From positions 1 to 64,000 of the forward strand of contig NZ_MARB01000019.1 of assembly GCF_001715975.1 (NCBI RefSeq): a stretch of 64,000 nucleotides of DNA, given 5' to 3'. This DNA is from Candidatus Thiodiazotropha endolucinida (GTDB taxonomy: Bacteria; Pseudomonadota; Gammaproteobacteria; Chromatiales; Chromatiaceae). Each line of letters starts with the position of its first letter. Within the stretch, counting starts at the first letter, position 1. The notes beneath the pieces were generated by a model. That model saw nothing but the letters and a program-made list of their open reading frames with translations, made no database searches and was not told where the DNA came from. Below, one piece after another: positions 37,381 through 47,925 of this stretch. Both the position numbers and the translations under genes were made by a program.

Positions 37381-38649
37381 TCATGACAAATTCAAATTGT
37401 GCATAGCCTCTCCCACAATCAGGAAAGACCCGAAGATCAGAATCAAATCCTGGGGTTCCGCCCGATTCCTACAGGCCTGGAAAGCCTCGGAAAAGGTATG
37501 ATGACAGCTGATCGGTTGTTTCACCCCCTCCTGCCTCAGGTTGTCGGCAAGTTGTTCCGCCGTGCGACCGCGCCAGCCATTCAAGTCAAGCAGATGCCAA
37601 CTCGCCAGCAGCGCCCCTATCATTTGGACAGCATCGGCCGCATTCTTGTCCTGCAACATCCCGAACAACGCATGGATACGCCCCTGCCAGTTCATCTGGT
37701 TCAAGGCATCGCGCAGGGCTTCCAATGATTGCCTGTTATGGGCGACATCCAATAGTAATGCGGGTGCAGCCGGTACGAAATGCAGTCGCCCCGCCAGCCT
37801 GACATCACGCAATCCCTCGGCTATGAAATTCTCATGCAGAGGAAAACGATCTTGCAGCAGATGACACACCATCACAACCGCACTGGCATTCAGAAGCTGC
37901 TTGCTACCTGTCAAACCCGGTTCCGGGAGTTCCAACTCCACACCCTTCGGCCCCGACCAGCGCCACCCGATATCACATACTTGATGGGTGAAATCCCTAC
38001 CAAACTGGTAGATATCCGCCTCTAATTGATCTGCGTGATCGAGTACCGACCGCGGCATGGCCGGATCTGCTAAAACCACAGGCTTATGACCGCGCATTAT
38101 ACCCGCCTTCTCCCTACCGATTGATTCAACATCATTACCGAGCCAATCGGTATGGTCCAGATCGATGGTGGTGATCAGGGCAACATCGGCGTCGACGATG
38201 TTCACCGCATCGAGACGACCGCCAAGCCCAACCTCCAGGATCACCAGATCCGGCTTCTCCGAAGCGAAACAGATCAGTGCCGCCAGGGTAGCGAATTCGA
38301 AATAACTCAGACTTATCTGCTCCCTTGCCTGATCAATCATCTCGAAGGCACGGCATAGCTGCTGATCGGAAACCGGCTTACCATTCAGGCGAATGCGTTC
38401 GTTGTAGCGGATGAGATGCGGCGAGGTGAAGCTGCCGATTTGGATACCTGCCCGGAGGTATATCGATTCAAGCATGGCTACACAAGAGCCTTTGCCATTG
38501 GTGCCGGCTACCGTTATCACCTGGGCCTGGAATGAAACCGATTGCAGTCGCTGCCAAACGGTCTTAACCCGCTGCAAGCCCAGGTCGATCTCTCTTGGAT
38601 GCAGCTGCGCCTGCCAGTCGAGCCATTGATCCAAGGTCTCAAAACGCAC
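37381..38649 (-). CDS. folC: Dihydrofolate synthase / folylpolyglutamate synthase
   Basis: 422 residues. The P-loop G-T-N-G-K-G-S lies at about 48-54, with the Mur-ligase motifs E-V-G-L-G-G-R-L-D (about 141-149) and D-H-T-D-W-L-G (about 169-175) following. It adds glutamate to dihydropteroate and to folates. It is part of the accD-folC-dedD run. Confidence 0.94.
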   Translation of the reverse strand: MRFETLDQWLDWQAQLHPREIDLGLQRVKTVWQRLQSVSFQAQVITVAGTNGKGSCVAMLESIYLRAGIQIGSFTSPHLIRYNERIRLNGKPVSDQQLCRAFEMIDQAREQISLSYFEFATLAALICFASEKPDLVILEVGLGGRLDAVNIVDADVALITTIDLDHTDWLGNDVESIGREKAGIMRGHKPVVLADPAMPRSVLDHADQLEADIYQFGRDFTHQVCDIGWRWSGPKGVELELPEPGLTGSKQLLNASAVVMVCHLLQDRFPLHENFIAEGLRDVRLAGRLHFVPAAPALLLDVAHNRQSLEALRDALNQMNWQGRIHALFGMLQDKNAADAVQMIGALLASWHLLDLNGWRGRTAEQLADNLRQEGVKQPISCHHTFSEAFQACRNRAEPQDLILIFGSFLIVGEAMHNLNLS

Positions 38650-38785
38650 CGTTGAGACTCCAACGACCCATATCGCAAACCTTCAACCGGGTTACAAAAA
38701 ATCTATATTTATGATTTACAATCAAAAACTTATTTCAAAAAAATCATAATTTGGAAAATCCCTTGGCGCTCTGTTGCAATATCCA

Positions 38786-39646
38786 TCAGGCCCTGGGCTT
38801 ACTCAGCAAGATACTGAGCAAGTCAGCAATACGGTCTCGCATATCACGGCGGTCAATGATCATATCGATGGCGCCATGATCGAGTAGGAATTCACTGCGC
38901 TGAAAACCTTCAGGGAGCTTTTCGCGCACTGTCTGTTCAATAACCCGGGGACCCGCGAAACCGATCAAGGCATTCGGCTCCGCCACATTGATGTCACCCA
39001 GCATCGCCAGGCTGGCCGAGACGCCACCCATAGTGGGATCGGTCATCACCGAGATAAAGGGCAGACCGCGCTTTTGCAGCCGCTCGAGTGCTGCGCTTGT
39101 CTTGGCCATCTGCATCAAAGAGAAGAGTGATTCCTGCATCCGCGCACCGCCACTGGCTGAAAAACAGACCAAAGGTGTGTGCCTCTCCAACGCCATGTTG
39201 ACAGCACGCACAAAGCGTTCACCCACGACCGATCCCATCGAGCCCCCCATAAAGCTGAACTCGAAGGCGGCGACAACCAGGTCGATACCCTTCAATTGGC
39301 CACGCATGGCCACCAAGGCCTCTTTCTCACCCGAACCCTTTTGCGCCTGGCTGAGACGTTCTTTGTACTTTTTGCTGTCCTTGAATTTTAATGGATCAAC
39401 CGACTCCAGGTTCGCACCTATCTCTTCCCGGGGTTCCGGATCGAGAAAGGTCTCAAGGCGACGCCTGGCGCCAATCCTGTTGTGGTGGTTGCATTTAGGA
39501 CAGACGTCGAGATTCCGTTCCATCTCCGCCCGGTAGAGAATAGCGCTGCACCCCGGACATTTGGCCCATAGCCCCTCCGGTACCGCACGTTTGTGTCCGG
39601 CATCCGTACGGATGCGGCTAGGCATCAGTTTTTCAAACCAACTCAT
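38786..39646 (-). CDS. accD: Acetyl-CoA carboxylase carboxyltransferase subunit beta
   Basis: 286 residues. An N-terminal C4 zinc finger (C-P-G-C about 29-32, C-P-K-C about 51-54) and the carboxyltransferase core with [13 protein letters not shown] and [10 protein letters not shown] (about 164-173) are intact. It partners AccA in making malonyl-CoA. It lies downstream of trpA, its usual gammaproteobacterial place. Confidence 0.96.
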   Translation of the reverse strand: MSWFEKLMPSRIRTDAGHKRAVPEGLWAKCPGCSAILYRAEMERNLDVCPKCNHHNRIGARRRLETFLDPEPREEIGANLESVDPLKFKDSKKYKERLSQAQKGSGEKEALVAMRGQLKGIDLVVAAFEFSFMGGSMGSVVGERFVRAVNMALERHTPLVCFSASGGARMQESLFSLMQMAKTSAALERLQKRGLPFISVMTDPTMGGVSASLAMLGDINVAEPNALIGFAGPRVIEQTVREKLPEGFQRSEFLLDHGAIDMIIDRRDMRDRIADLLSILLSKPRA

Positions 39647-39719
39647 AAGATGTACGACCCTTGTTATCTCGTCATTGCCACTGGATTCATAGATCCAGTT
39701 GGTATATGTCTCAGCGTAA

Positions 39720-40529
39720 TCAGTTTGCCTGGTCCATTGCCACCCTCATGGATGAGAGGACTTCCCGCAATGATGCACCGATCTTCTCCGGTTCATCCGC
39801 CAGGGCTTCCACACGTGAAACCAGTGCGCTGCCGACCACTACGGCATCAGCAAGCGCGGAAACGGCTGCAGCGGTTTGCGCATCCTTGATGCCGAATCCG
39901 ACCCCCACCGGCAGATCGCTTGCGGCACGAATCTCAGCCAGTTTCTCATCCAGGGACTGCAGATCCAAATGACTGGCGCCTGTTACCCCTTTCACGGAGA
40001 CATAGTAGACGAAGCCTCCAGCCAAGTCACAGATCCGTTGAATACGTTCAGTTGTACTGGTAGGCGCCACGAGATAGATCTGATCAATCGATTTTGCCTG
40101 CAATAGCTGCTGCAGATCCTCACCCTCCTCGGGCGGAATATCGACCACCAGTATACCATCCACACCGGCCCCTGCCGCCTGTATGGCGAATTGCTCATAT
40201 CCCATTGTTTCAATGGGATTGAGATAGCCCATCAAAATCACCGGTGTTTCAGCATCGAACTGCCTGAACTGGGCAACCATCTCCAATACATCACGCAGAC
40301 TGACATGGTATTCCAATGCCCGTTCACTGGCCCTCTGGATCACCGGACCATCGGCCATCGGGTCGGAAAACGGTACCCCCAACTCGATCAGGTCCGCACC
40401 AGCGGATACCAGATCGTGCATCAGATCAACAGTAATCTCCGGGATCGGATCACCGGCGGTGATGAAAGGAATCAGCGCTTTCCTGCCCTCCGCCTTGAGC
40501 TGTGCAAACTTCTTACCGATCTGGCTCAT
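39720..40529 (-). CDS. trpA: Tryptophan synthase alpha chain
   Basis: 269 residues. The catalytic Glu lies in [14 protein letters not shown] (about 48-61) and the catalytic Asp in [17 protein letters not shown] binds the indole-glycerol phosphate phosphate group. It cleaves indole-glycerol phosphate and channels indole to TrpB. It overlaps trpB by four bases. Confidence 0.96.
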   Translation of the reverse strand: MSQIGKKFAQLKAEGRKALIPFITAGDPIPEITVDLMHDLVSAGADLIELGVPFSDPMADGPVIQRASERALEYHVSLRDVLEMVAQFRQFDAETPVILMGYLNPIETMGYEQFAIQAAGAGVDGILVVDIPPEEGEDLQQLLQAKSIDQIYLVAPTSTTERIQRICDLAGGFVYYVSVKGVTGASHLDLQSLDEKLAEIRAASDLPVGVGFGIKDAQTAAAVSALADAVVVGSALVSRVEALADEPEKIGASLREVLSSMRVAMDQAN

Positions 40530-41740
40530 AACTGGATCCCCTCTCGCGCCGCTACAGTATGCATGTCCTTGTCGCCCCTGCCCGAGAGGTTGACCAGGAT
40601 AATCTGGTCCGGACTCATGGTAGTGGCAAGCTTTGCCGCGTAGGCAAGGGCGTGGCTCGACTCGAGTGCAGGAATGATGCCCTCGATCCTGGTCAGATCA
40701 TGAAATGCCGCAAGGGCCTGGTCGTCGGTCACTGCGACATAGTTGGCGCGGCCGCTATCCTTCAGCCACGCATGCTCCGGACCAACCCCTGGATAATCAA
40801 GGCCGGCGGATATGGAATGGGTCTCTATAATCTGTCCATCCTTGTCCTCCATCAGGTAGGTGCGATTGCCATGCAACACACCAGGTTGTCCGGCACAGAG
40901 CGGTGCAGCGTGCTGACCTGTTTCCAAACCGTTTCCGGCGGCCTCGACGCCATAGATGGCGATCTCTTTGTCATCCAGATAGGGGTAGAAAAGCCCGATC
41001 GCATTTGATCCTCCACCGACACAAGCGACCAGCGCATCCGGTTGCCGACCTGCCTGGCGTTCCATCTGGGGACGTGCCTCTCTGCCGATAACCGCCTGGA
41101 AATCCCGTACCATCGCCGGATAGGGGTGGGGCCCGGCAACCGTACCAATGATATAAAAGGTGTTATCCACATTGGTCACCCAATCTCGCATGGCCTCATT
41201 GAGCGCGTCCTTGAGGGTTCTGGAACCCGATTCAACAGCCCTCACCTCTGCACCCAGCAGGCGCATGCGATAGACGTTCGCCTCCTGCCGCGCAATATCT
41301 ACAGCCCCCATATAGACAACGCACTCCAAACCAAGCCTGGCAGCCACTGTGGCACTGGCCACACCATGTTGACCGGCACCCGTCTCGGCGATGATCCGGG
41401 CCTTACCCATATGCCTGGCAAGCAGCGCCTGTCCCACCGTGTTATTGACCTTGTGGGCACCGGTATGGTTAAGGTCTTCTCGCTTCAGATAGATCTGAGC
41501 ACCACCCAACTTTTCACTCCAGCGCTTGGCATGATAGATGGGGGAAGGACGGCCGACATAGTGAGCAAGATCCTGATCCAGCTCCTCGAGAAACTCCGGG
41601 TCATTCATAAAACGATGGTAGGCTTGACGTAACTCTTCAAGCGGCGCCATCAGGGTTTCCGAGACAAAGAGCCCACCATATGGACCAAAATGCCCCTTAT
41701 GATCGGGTAGGGACCCAATGATTTTCTCAGTTGTCTCCAC
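40526..41740 (-). CDS. trpB: Tryptophan synthase beta chain
   Basis: 404 residues from GTG 41740, with G-G-G-A-G upstream. This start is chosen over a start 69 bases upstream because it gives the usual TrpB N-terminus ([11 protein letters not shown]) and a short overlap with trpF. The PLP-binding H-K-V-N and the G-G-G-S-N-A motif are present. It condenses indole with serine. Confidence 0.95.
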   Translation of the reverse strand: METTEKIIGSLPDHKGHFGPYGGLFVSETLMAPLEELRQAYHRFMNDPEFLEELDQDLAHYVGRPSPIYHAKRWSEKLGGAQIYLKREDLNHTGAHKVNNTVGQALLARHMGKARIIAETGAGQHGVASATVAARLGLECVVYMGAVDIARQEANVYRMRLLGAEVRAVESGSRTLKDALNEAMRDWVTNVDNTFYIIGTVAGPHPYPAMVRDFQAVIGREARPQMERQAGRQPDALVACVGGGSNAIGLFYPYLDDKEIAIYGVEAAGNGLETGQHAAPLCAGQPGVLHGNRTYLMEDKDGQIIETHSISAGLDYPGVGPEHAWLKDSGRANYVAVTDDQALAAFHDLTRIEGIIPALESSHALAYAAKLATTMSPDQIILVNLSGRGDKDMHTVAAREGIQL

Positions 41741-42350
41741 GCTTAACTCCCGCAATAAATGCCTCAATTTTTGCCGCGTCTTTAACACCCTTTGAGCGTT
41801 CGACACCACCGCTCACATCCACCGCATAGGGATGCACCTGCTTAATAGCCTGGGCCACATTTTGCGGATCGAGACCACCTGCAAGGATTATCCTCGAAGC
41901 CAGGGTTGCAGGTATTCGACCCCAATCGAAACACTGGCCGGTTCCTCCGGGAACACCCGCCTTGTAGCTGTCCAGCAACAGCCCAGCCGCTCTGCCGTAA
42001 GCACGCGCAATCTCGGCTAGATCAATCCCCTCGCGCATACGGATCGCCTTGATCCACGGTCTGGCATATCGACTGCACTCATGCGCCGACTCGTCACCAT
42101 GAAATTGCAACAGATCGATTTGAACTTCATGTATATATCTTTCAATCGTATCCCGATCCTGATCGACAAACAGACCAACTACCGTGACGAAGGGTGGCAG
42201 GCTTTCCACAATGGTCTTGGCCTGCTGTAGTGAAACGGCACGCGGGCTGGCAGGGTAGAATACCAAGCCTATGGCATCAGCGCCCAACCGAACAGCATCG
42301 GCAGCGTCTTCAACCCTGGTAATGCCGCAAATTTTGATACGTGTTCTCAT
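41727..42350 (-). CDS. trpF: Phosphoribosylanthranilate isomerase
   Basis: 207 residues. It is a TIM barrel with the N-terminal [11 protein letters not shown] (Cys general base) and V-F-Y-P-A-S-P-R, and a C-terminal [14 protein letters not shown]. It catalyses the Amadori step of tryptophan synthesis. It is the first gene of trpFBA; the other trp genes are not here, as usual for a split trp pathway. Confidence 0.95.
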   Translation of the reverse strand: MRTRIKICGITRVEDAADAVRLGADAIGLVFYPASPRAVSLQQAKTIVESLPPFVTVVGLFVDQDRDTIERYIHEVQIDLLQFHGDESAHECSRYARPWIKAIRMREGIDLAEIARAYGRAAGLLLDSYKAGVPGGTGQCFDWGRIPATLASRIILAGGLDPQNVAQAIKQVHPYAVDVSGGVERSKGVKDAAKIEAFIAGVKRGDN

Positions 42351-42409
42351 AAGCTGCTGAAAGATACATGATGCATCACCCTGAGGCTAGTGTAGTATTG
42401 ACAGGTTCT

Positions 42410-42440
42410 AGGGCCTGTTAACACTAATCCAATGCGCCCT
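42410..42440 (+). repeat. Dispersed TAGGGCCTGTTAACA repeat, copy 4 (hairpin form)
   Basis: The 25 bases starting at 42410 are identical to copy 2 (31225). The element ends in G-C-G-C-C-C-T, so the arms A-G-G-G-C and G-C-C-C-T can pair. Its right end overlaps the truA stop codon (42439-42441). Confidence 0.7.
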
Positions 42441-43221
42441 AATACAGGCAAAAACCTGATCCGGGCGGATCAGGGATCGCAAATGCCTGCGGATAGTCGA
42501 CCTTCGTCAGATAGAGCCCTTGTGGCGGCGCTGTAACCCCACCCAGCGTACGATCACGCAACTCCAAAACATCCTGAGTCCACGACTCATCCTGTTCGCC
42601 TTTTCCGATAGCAATCAAAACACCGGCGATATTGCGCACCATATGATGTAAAAAGGCATTGGCATAAACCTCGATTGAGATAAACTCGCCAACCCGTTCG
42701 ACCTGCAGTCGGTGAACTGTCCTGACCGGATGTTTGGCTTGACACCCCATCGCCCGGTATGAAGAGAAGTCGTGGGTACCGACCAGTGCCTGTGCCGCCC
42801 GCTGCATGCGTAACTCATCCAGGGGACGGTGAATCCAAACCGCCCGATCACGCCACTGGGCAGAACGAAACCGCCGATTCAGGATCAGGTAACGGTAACG
42901 CCTGGCAGCAGCGGAAAAGCGTGCGTGAAACGCTGCCGGGACCTCTTTGGCCCAACCGATGCTGATATCCATCGGCAGATTGGCATTGCTTCCCAACACC
43001 CAGGAGCGATCGGATCTTTTGGCATCTGTCTCAAAATGAACCACTTGCCCCGTGGCATGCACACCGCAGTCTGTCCGGCCGGCACAGTGAACTGTCACCT
43101 CATGATCAGCCACCCTGGAGAGTGCCTGTTGTAACAACTCCTGTACACTCCGAACATCTCCCTGGTACTGCCAGCCGTGAAATGCACTGCCATCGTATTC
43201 CACACCCAGCGCTATCTTCAT
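42439..43221 (-). CDS. truA: tRNA pseudouridine synthase A
   Basis: 260 residues from ATG 43221, which begins the family N-terminus M-K-I-A-L-G-V-E-Y-D-G-S-A-F-H-G-W; the open frame extends upstream without family sequence. The catalytic Asp is in A-G-R-T-D-C-G-V-H-A (about 51-60). It makes pseudouridine at positions 38-40 of tRNA anticodon arms. It lies between fimV and trpF as in Pseudomonas-type genomes. Confidence 0.94.
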   Translation of the reverse strand: MKIALGVEYDGSAFHGWQYQGDVRSVQELLQQALSRVADHEVTVHCAGRTDCGVHATGQVVHFETDAKRSDRSWVLGSNANLPMDISIGWAKEVPAAFHARFSAAARRYRYLILNRRFRSAQWRDRAVWIHRPLDELRMQRAAQALVGTHDFSSYRAMGCQAKHPVRTVHRLQVERVGEFISIEVYANAFLHHMVRNIAGVLIAIGKGEQDESWTQDVLELRDRTLGGVTAPPQGLYLTKVDYPQAFAIPDPPGSGFCLY

Positions 43222-43318
43222 CACATACCCTGATTTAAATAAGGCTCTTCGCCACATAAAGTTGCTTTAATGAGTAAACAACCAATCAAATTATTTTAAA
43301 TAAAAAACCTTGATCATG

Positions 43319-43515
43319 CCGCGAATGAACGCCAATCACCGCAAACTATCGCAAATAACAGGACATTGTTAGTGGTGATCGCATAAATAATTCCATCTAA
43401 TTTCCGATGTAAGAAACCTTCATAGGATTTCAAAGTTCATAGCATTTGGATTACAAATCACTGACTGATTTTAAACAATTCGCGTTTATTGGCGGTGACT
43501 AGCGTGCATTAGCGG
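43319..43515. repeat. Inverted-repeat element, about 200 bp
   Basis: Left arm 43319-43354 (C-C-G-C-G-A-A-T-G-A-A-C-G-C-C-A-A-T-C-A...) and right arm 43480-43515 are imperfect reverse complements over about 35 bases. A related copy covers 20015-20045 at the lipocalin start. The interior has no coding potential. It fills the gap between truA and fimV. It looks like a MITE or a decayed small element. Confidence 0.6.
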
Positions 43516-43562
43516 CTAGTTCTTTCTCTTTAACTTGGCTTTTTGATCTAGGGTAAGAGCAA

Positions 43563-43592
43563 TAAAAAAGGGCGCACCAGAAGTGCGCCCCT
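43563..43592 (-). terminator. Intrinsic terminator of fimV
   Basis: An 8-bp G/C-rich stem (43570-43577 / 43583-43590, G-G-G-C-G-C-A-C) with a five-base loop is followed on the minus strand by a run of six T. It begins about 25 bases after the fimV stop codon. Confidence 0.85.
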
Positions 43593-43615
43593 TATTAGAT
43601 TTGAAAGTCTCTGAC

Positions 43616-46339
43616 TTAAGCACCGAGACCGTTGAGTAACTCCTGGGCCTCTTTCTGTTGTGCTTCACTGCCTTCGCTGGAGACCTCGTCAAGGATGCTT
43701 TTGGCGCCTTCAATATCACCCATGTCTATATAGGCCCGGGCCAAATCCAACTTGGTCGTAATCTCATCCGTGGAGTCGAGATCCAGGTTTTCACTATGAC
43801 TTTGCAACAGACTCAACTCATCCACAGCTTCTGAGTCTTCGCTATCGAGATCCGACGAGAGCCCTTCCAGTTCCTTTTCGATACTCTCCAGATCCAGGTT
43901 GTCCAGTGTTTCGGAATCTTCGAGTTCTATGGCGTCGGATACATCCGATGCACCCAAATCAGCAGCAATCTCCGAATCTCCTTCAACGTCGGAAAGATCG
44001 AAGGGCTGAGGCTCTTCAGCGGCACTGCTCTGCTCAGAGTCCATATCCAGATCACTGAGATCGATATCCAGCGCCTCTTCCTCTTCCGCCGGGCTCTCTC
44101 CAGACTCCATCTTGTTTAGAAATTCCGAGTCCAGCGACAGATTGCCTTCGAGACTCTCGGAATCCATTTCATCAAGATTTTCAAGACCACTCAGATCCAT
44201 TGAATCGATTTCTAAGTCAGAAGAATCCTGAGCTTCGGGTGTCTCGGCCATCTCTTCGGCTTCGGCGGCCGGTTCGGAGCCGAGATCCAAGCCAAGGTCA
44301 TCCAGTGCCTCATCTGCCGCAGCGACACCGCCCGCGGCCATGCCGGCAGCCCCTGCAAACAGTGCGTATGACGGATCCAGCTCTTTACCCATTGCAGCGA
44401 TTTTTGACCAGGTTTCCGGCTCTTTATCCTCCAATCCCGCATCGTGGAGTTGTTGAGCAAGGGAGTTGAAATCCTGATGCTTTTTCGCAGAAAAGTAGAT
44501 TTCAGCAAGTTTGTGCTTGAGCTCCTCACGTTCCGGATTCTTCTCTATCGCCTGCTTGATCAGCTCTTCAGCCTGTTGATAACGGCCATAGGCGATATAG
44601 ACATCTGCCTCGGAGAGAGGATCGACTTCACCCGTCTCATCCTGCAGCGCATCGATATCACTGGGAGAGAAATCACTCATGAATGAGGTTTCATCAGTCG
44701 GCGCGGTAAGTGAACTGGAATCTTCCTTGCCCGCGGTTACGACACCACTGTCAGGCGACACCAGAATGCTCTCGGCGAATTCTGCCTCAGCCTCTTTCCG
44801 ACGACGCATGATCATCCACAACAGGCCAATCAGCAATACCGCAACACCACCGACAATCCCCAACAGGGTGCTGTTTTCCTTGATGCCATCGAAATAGCTC
44901 ACCTTCTTCGGCGGTAACACGGCAACAGGCGGTTTCGCCGGTTCCGGTTGAGCCGTAGGCGTTGGAGTTGGGGCCGGGGCCGGGGTCGGCTCTACAGCGG
45001 GCGGAGTCGCTTCCGCTACAGGTGCTTCCTGCTGCATGGCTTCATCGATCCGTGCCTCGATATCGACCTCTTCGATCACGGTACCTGGAGGAACAGGTAC
45101 AACAGGTTCCTCAGCCTCGACGGTTGTCGGTTCCAGTTCGGGTTCAGTTGCGGCAACATCCTCCGCCACCTCTGGCTCCATCTCCGGCTCGGGCACCTCT
45201 GCCGGAGCAACCTCGACCGCCTCCATCTCCTCCATTTTCTCAGCAGCGATATCTTGTGCAGACTGTATCTCCGCCAACTGATCACTCTTCAGAGTGAGTA
45301 ACCGCTGGATATCCTGAATCTGCTTCTCCAGCTCCTGCACACGGCTGCGCAGTGCATTGTTCTCCTGCACGACCCCTTCATTGGATTCGCGAACAAGCAT
45401 GATCTCGTCTTGCAAGCGATCGATCTCACTTTCGGATTCGGCCATGCCTTCCCGTTCGGCAGCTTCGCCCTCACCAGGTTTGGCTGAAATCAGACGCAGA
45501 CGATCCTCTTCCTTGGCCTCGGTTTCGGTGGGCTTTTTGGAAACCACGGGCCTGGGTGCGTCACCAGTACGCCCTGCCTGCCAGGCCCTGGTCTGTGCAA
45601 GAAACTCATCACGCGCTTCCCGCTTGGATATTGAGGTCACGCCCGAATCCTCGGGCAGCCGCAGTATTTTGCCGACCTTGAGGTTATTGACGTTGTTATT
45701 GATAAATGCAGAGGGATTATGGCGCTGCAGTGCCATCATCACCTGTTCCACGGACTCATCGGACCGCTGCATGCCCTTGGCAATATTCCAGAGATTGTCA
45801 TTGGGCTGTACCGGACCGTATTCCCTGGCACCGCCCTCGCTGCTCGTTGAGGAGGTTACCATTGGCGGCCGAGACCTACTGACCTGGGTTGTAGGTGTCA
45901 TTGTGGTCGTGGGAGCTGTAACGGGCTGTGGAGCGCGTTTAAGGGTAACCGGCGGATCAAGCAGCACCGTATACTCACGTACCAGTCTGCCTTTCGGCCA
46001 ATTCACCTCAATCAGAAAATTCAGAAAGGGCTCTCGAATGGCATCAGAGCTCGAGATGGAGATCACCGGTTTGCCGGCGGGGGTCAGCATCGGAGCGAAC
46101 TTCAGGCCAGTCAACAGATAGGGCCTCTCCATGCCCGCTTTCTCGAAGGCCTCGCGTGAGGCAAGCGAAACACGAACATCCTGCAACTCTTCCTGGGATA
46201 CTGAAAGCAGATCGATATCGGCTTTGAAGGCTTGGTTGAGAGCAGACTGGGGATGAATTTCACCCAATCCGAGAGCCAAAGCACCAACGGGTGATAGGGC
46301 TGTTGCGACAGCCACTGCCAGAGACAGCTTACGAATCAT
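43616..46339 (-). CDS. fimV: FimV/HubP-type polar peptidoglycan-binding hub protein
   Basis: 907 residues from ATG 46339 with a perfect AAGGAGG upstream. It has a signal peptide, an N-terminal FimV domain (L-G-L-G-E-I-H-P-Q-S-A-L-N-Q), a LysM domain (about 170-230: Y-G-P-V-Q-P-N-D-N-L-W-N-I-A), a coiled coil (about 305-360), one membrane helix (about 490-510), then a very acidic cytoplasmic tail (many D/E-S-L repeats) ending in the conserved FimV C-terminal TPR-like domain (L-D-L-A-R-A-Y-I-D-M-G-D). It organises pole proteins and affects type IV pili in relatives. Confidence 0.9.
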   Translation of the reverse strand: MIRKLSLAVAVATALSPVGALALGLGEIHPQSALNQAFKADIDLLSVSQEELQDVRVSLASREAFEKAGMERPYLLTGLKFAPMLTPAGKPVISISSSDAIREPFLNFLIEVNWPKGRLVREYTVLLDPPVTLKRAPQPVTAPTTTMTPTTQVSRSRPPMVTSSTSSEGGAREYGPVQPNDNLWNIAKGMQRSDESVEQVMMALQRHNPSAFINNNVNNLKVGKILRLPEDSGVTSISKREARDEFLAQTRAWQAGRTGDAPRPVVSKKPTETEAKEEDRLRLISAKPGEGEAAEREGMAESESEIDRLQDEIMLVRESNEGVVQENNALRSRVQELEKQIQDIQRLLTLKSDQLAEIQSAQDIAAEKMEEMEAVEVAPAEVPEPEMEPEVAEDVAATEPELEPTTVEAEEPVVPVPPGTVIEEVDIEARIDEAMQQEAPVAEATPPAVEPTPAPAPTPTPTAQPEPAKPPVAVLPPKKVSYFDGIKENSTLLGIVGGVAVLLIGLLWMIMRRRKEAEAEFAESILVSPDSGVVTAGKEDSSSLTAPTDETSFMSDFSPSDIDALQDETGEVDPLSEADVYIAYGRYQQAEELIKQAIEKNPEREELKHKLAEIYFSAKKHQDFNSLAQQLHDAGLEDKEPETWSKIAAMGKELDPSYALFAGAAGMAAGGVAAADEALDDLGLDLGSEPAAEAEEMAETPEAQDSSDLEIDSMDLSGLENLDEMDSESLEGNLSLDSEFLNKMESGESPAEEEEALDIDLSDLDMDSEQSSAAEEPQPFDLSDVEGDSEIAADLGASDVSDAIELEDSETLDNLDLESIEKELEGLSSDLDSEDSEAVDELSLLQSHSENLDLDSTDEITTKLDLARAYIDMGDIEGAKSILDEVSSEGSEAQQKEAQELLNGLGA

Positions 46340-46671
46340 GCTTCCTCCTTGCCAGAAAACATAACCCACCGGTCAAACTCATTCCGAAATATAGTGTTCA
46401 AAATGGTCCCCTGAACAGTCCCGATAGGTTTAGAATAGACTTAATAATTAGTCGCTAACTATAGCTGATAAATGATCTTTTTACCAAAACTTCGATGATC
46501 TTCACACTATTTTTTGCGATACTTTGCCAGTGCTAGCCGGCGACTACCCAAAGTGAGAAACAGGTCGAATTTTTCACGCTGAATAAATTCCCCTCTACGC
46601 CTGATGACCCTCTGTCATTTCCATCTGTTGCAAAACGACGCTGAATCGATCTCTCCACTCCCTGGCCTGAA
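46340..46671. other. Gene-free region upstream of fimV
   Basis: About 330 bases between fimV and the asd terminator. It contains the strong fimV ribosome site (46340-46350) and AT-rich stretches around 46440-46515 that could hold the fimV promoter. No clear promoter motif, repeat or RNA was identified. Confidence 0.4.
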
Positions 46672-46714
46672 ATAGAAAACCCCGTCGTCAGCCGGCCGAC
46701 TCTACGACGGGGTT
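46672..46714 (-). terminator. Intrinsic terminator of the leu-asd operon
   Basis: A perfect 11-bp stem (46678-46688 / 46704-46714, A-A-C-C-C-C-G-T-C-G-T) with a 15-base loop is followed on the minus strand by T-T-T-T-C-T-A-T-T-T. It begins about 35 bases after the asd stop. Confidence 0.8.
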
Positions 46715-46747
46715 ACAAACCATCAGCGTAATCATTCTGTCGGCGCT

Positions 46748-47863
46748 TCAAGCCTCCAGCAGAATTTTCAACATACGCCGCAACGGTTCAGCTGCACCCC
46801 AAAGCAGTTGGTCACCCACCGTAAAGGCATTCAGATACTGTTCGCCCAGATTCATTTTTCTCAGCCGTCCCACCGGGACGGATAAGGTTCCTGTAACCTG
46901 GGCAGGATTCAATTCCCGTATCGTGATATCCCGCTCATTCGGGATAACCTTTACCCAATCATTGGCGCTGGCCAATATCGACTCCACTTCGTCTATCGGC
47001 ACGTCACTTCGTAACTTTACGGTCAATGCCTGACTATGACAGCGCATAGAGCCGATTCTTACGCAGGTACCGTCGATGGGAACCGGTTTGTCGCTACGAC
47101 CGAGTATCTTGTTGGTTTCAACGAATCCCTTCCACTCCTCCTTGCTCTGACCGTTTTCCAGCGCCACATCGATCCACGGAATGAGACTTCCCGCCAAGGC
47201 GGCTCCGAAATTCTCTGTCGGGAAACGCTCGCTACGGAGCGTCTCAGCCACCTGCCGATCGATATCGAGGATAGCAGAAGCGGGATCAGCCAGATAATCC
47301 CTTACCGACGCCTCGACCGCACCCATCTGACCGATCAACTCACGCATATTGCGCGCACCCGCACCCGAGGCAGCCTGATAGGTCATGGATGTCACCCACT
47401 CCACGAGATCCCGCTGAAACAGACCGCCCAGCGCCATCAACATCAAACTCACGGTGCAATTGCCGCCGATAAAATCCTTTGTACCGTTAGCCAGGCCGTC
47501 GCGAATAACCTCGTCATTCACCGGATCCAGCACGATCAGCGAGTGGTCCTTCATGCGCAGGCTGGATGCTGCATCGATCCAATACCCTTGCCAACCCGCC
47601 GAGCGCAAGCTGTCATAGACCTTGTTTGTGTAGCTTCCGCCCTGACAGGTGAGAATCGCATCCATCTCCATCAAGGCATCGATATCGGTGGCATCTCTCA
47701 GCGGTGCCCGTTCTCTACCGATATCCGGGCCCAGCTGGCCCACTTGTGATGTCGTGAAGAATACCGGCTCTTCAATGGCGGCGAAGTCATTCTCTTCCCG
47801 CATGCGCCCCATCAATACGGAACCCACCATCCCGCGCCAACCAACAAATCCGACTCGTTTCAT
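46748..47863 (-). CDS. asd: Aspartate-semialdehyde dehydrogenase
   Basis: 371 residues from ATG 47863 ([16 protein letters not shown]). The active-site Cys lies in G-G-N-C-T-V-S (about 133-139), with Gln in Y-Q-A-A-S-G-A-G and the catalytic His in R-C-H-S-Q-A. This is the gammaproteobacterial long form. It supplies semialdehyde for Lys, Thr, Met and diaminopimelate. It follows leuB by 62 bases. Confidence 0.95.
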   Translation of the reverse strand: MKRVGFVGWRGMVGSVLMGRMREENDFAAIEEPVFFTTSQVGQLGPDIGRERAPLRDATDIDALMEMDAILTCQGGSYTNKVYDSLRSAGWQGYWIDAASSLRMKDHSLIVLDPVNDEVIRDGLANGTKDFIGGNCTVSLMLMALGGLFQRDLVEWVTSMTYQAASGAGARNMRELIGQMGAVEASVRDYLADPASAILDIDRQVAETLRSERFPTENFGAALAGSLIPWIDVALENGQSKEEWKGFVETNKILGRSDKPVPIDGTCVRIGSMRCHSQALTVKLRSDVPIDEVESILASANDWVKVIPNERDITIRELNPAQVTGTLSVPVGRLRKMNLGEQYLNAFTVGDQLLWGAAEPLRRMLKILLEA

Positions 47864-47925
47864 CTCTATATAACCAAAAAAAAGTAATTCAGTAGCCCGA
47901 TGCGGCAAGCCGCAGAGCCTCTAGT

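Noticed and set aside
47864-47925. Terminator between leuB and asd
   Set aside because: A 6-bp stem is present but the T-run is about 16 bases away, so leuCDB-asd is better read as one transcript.
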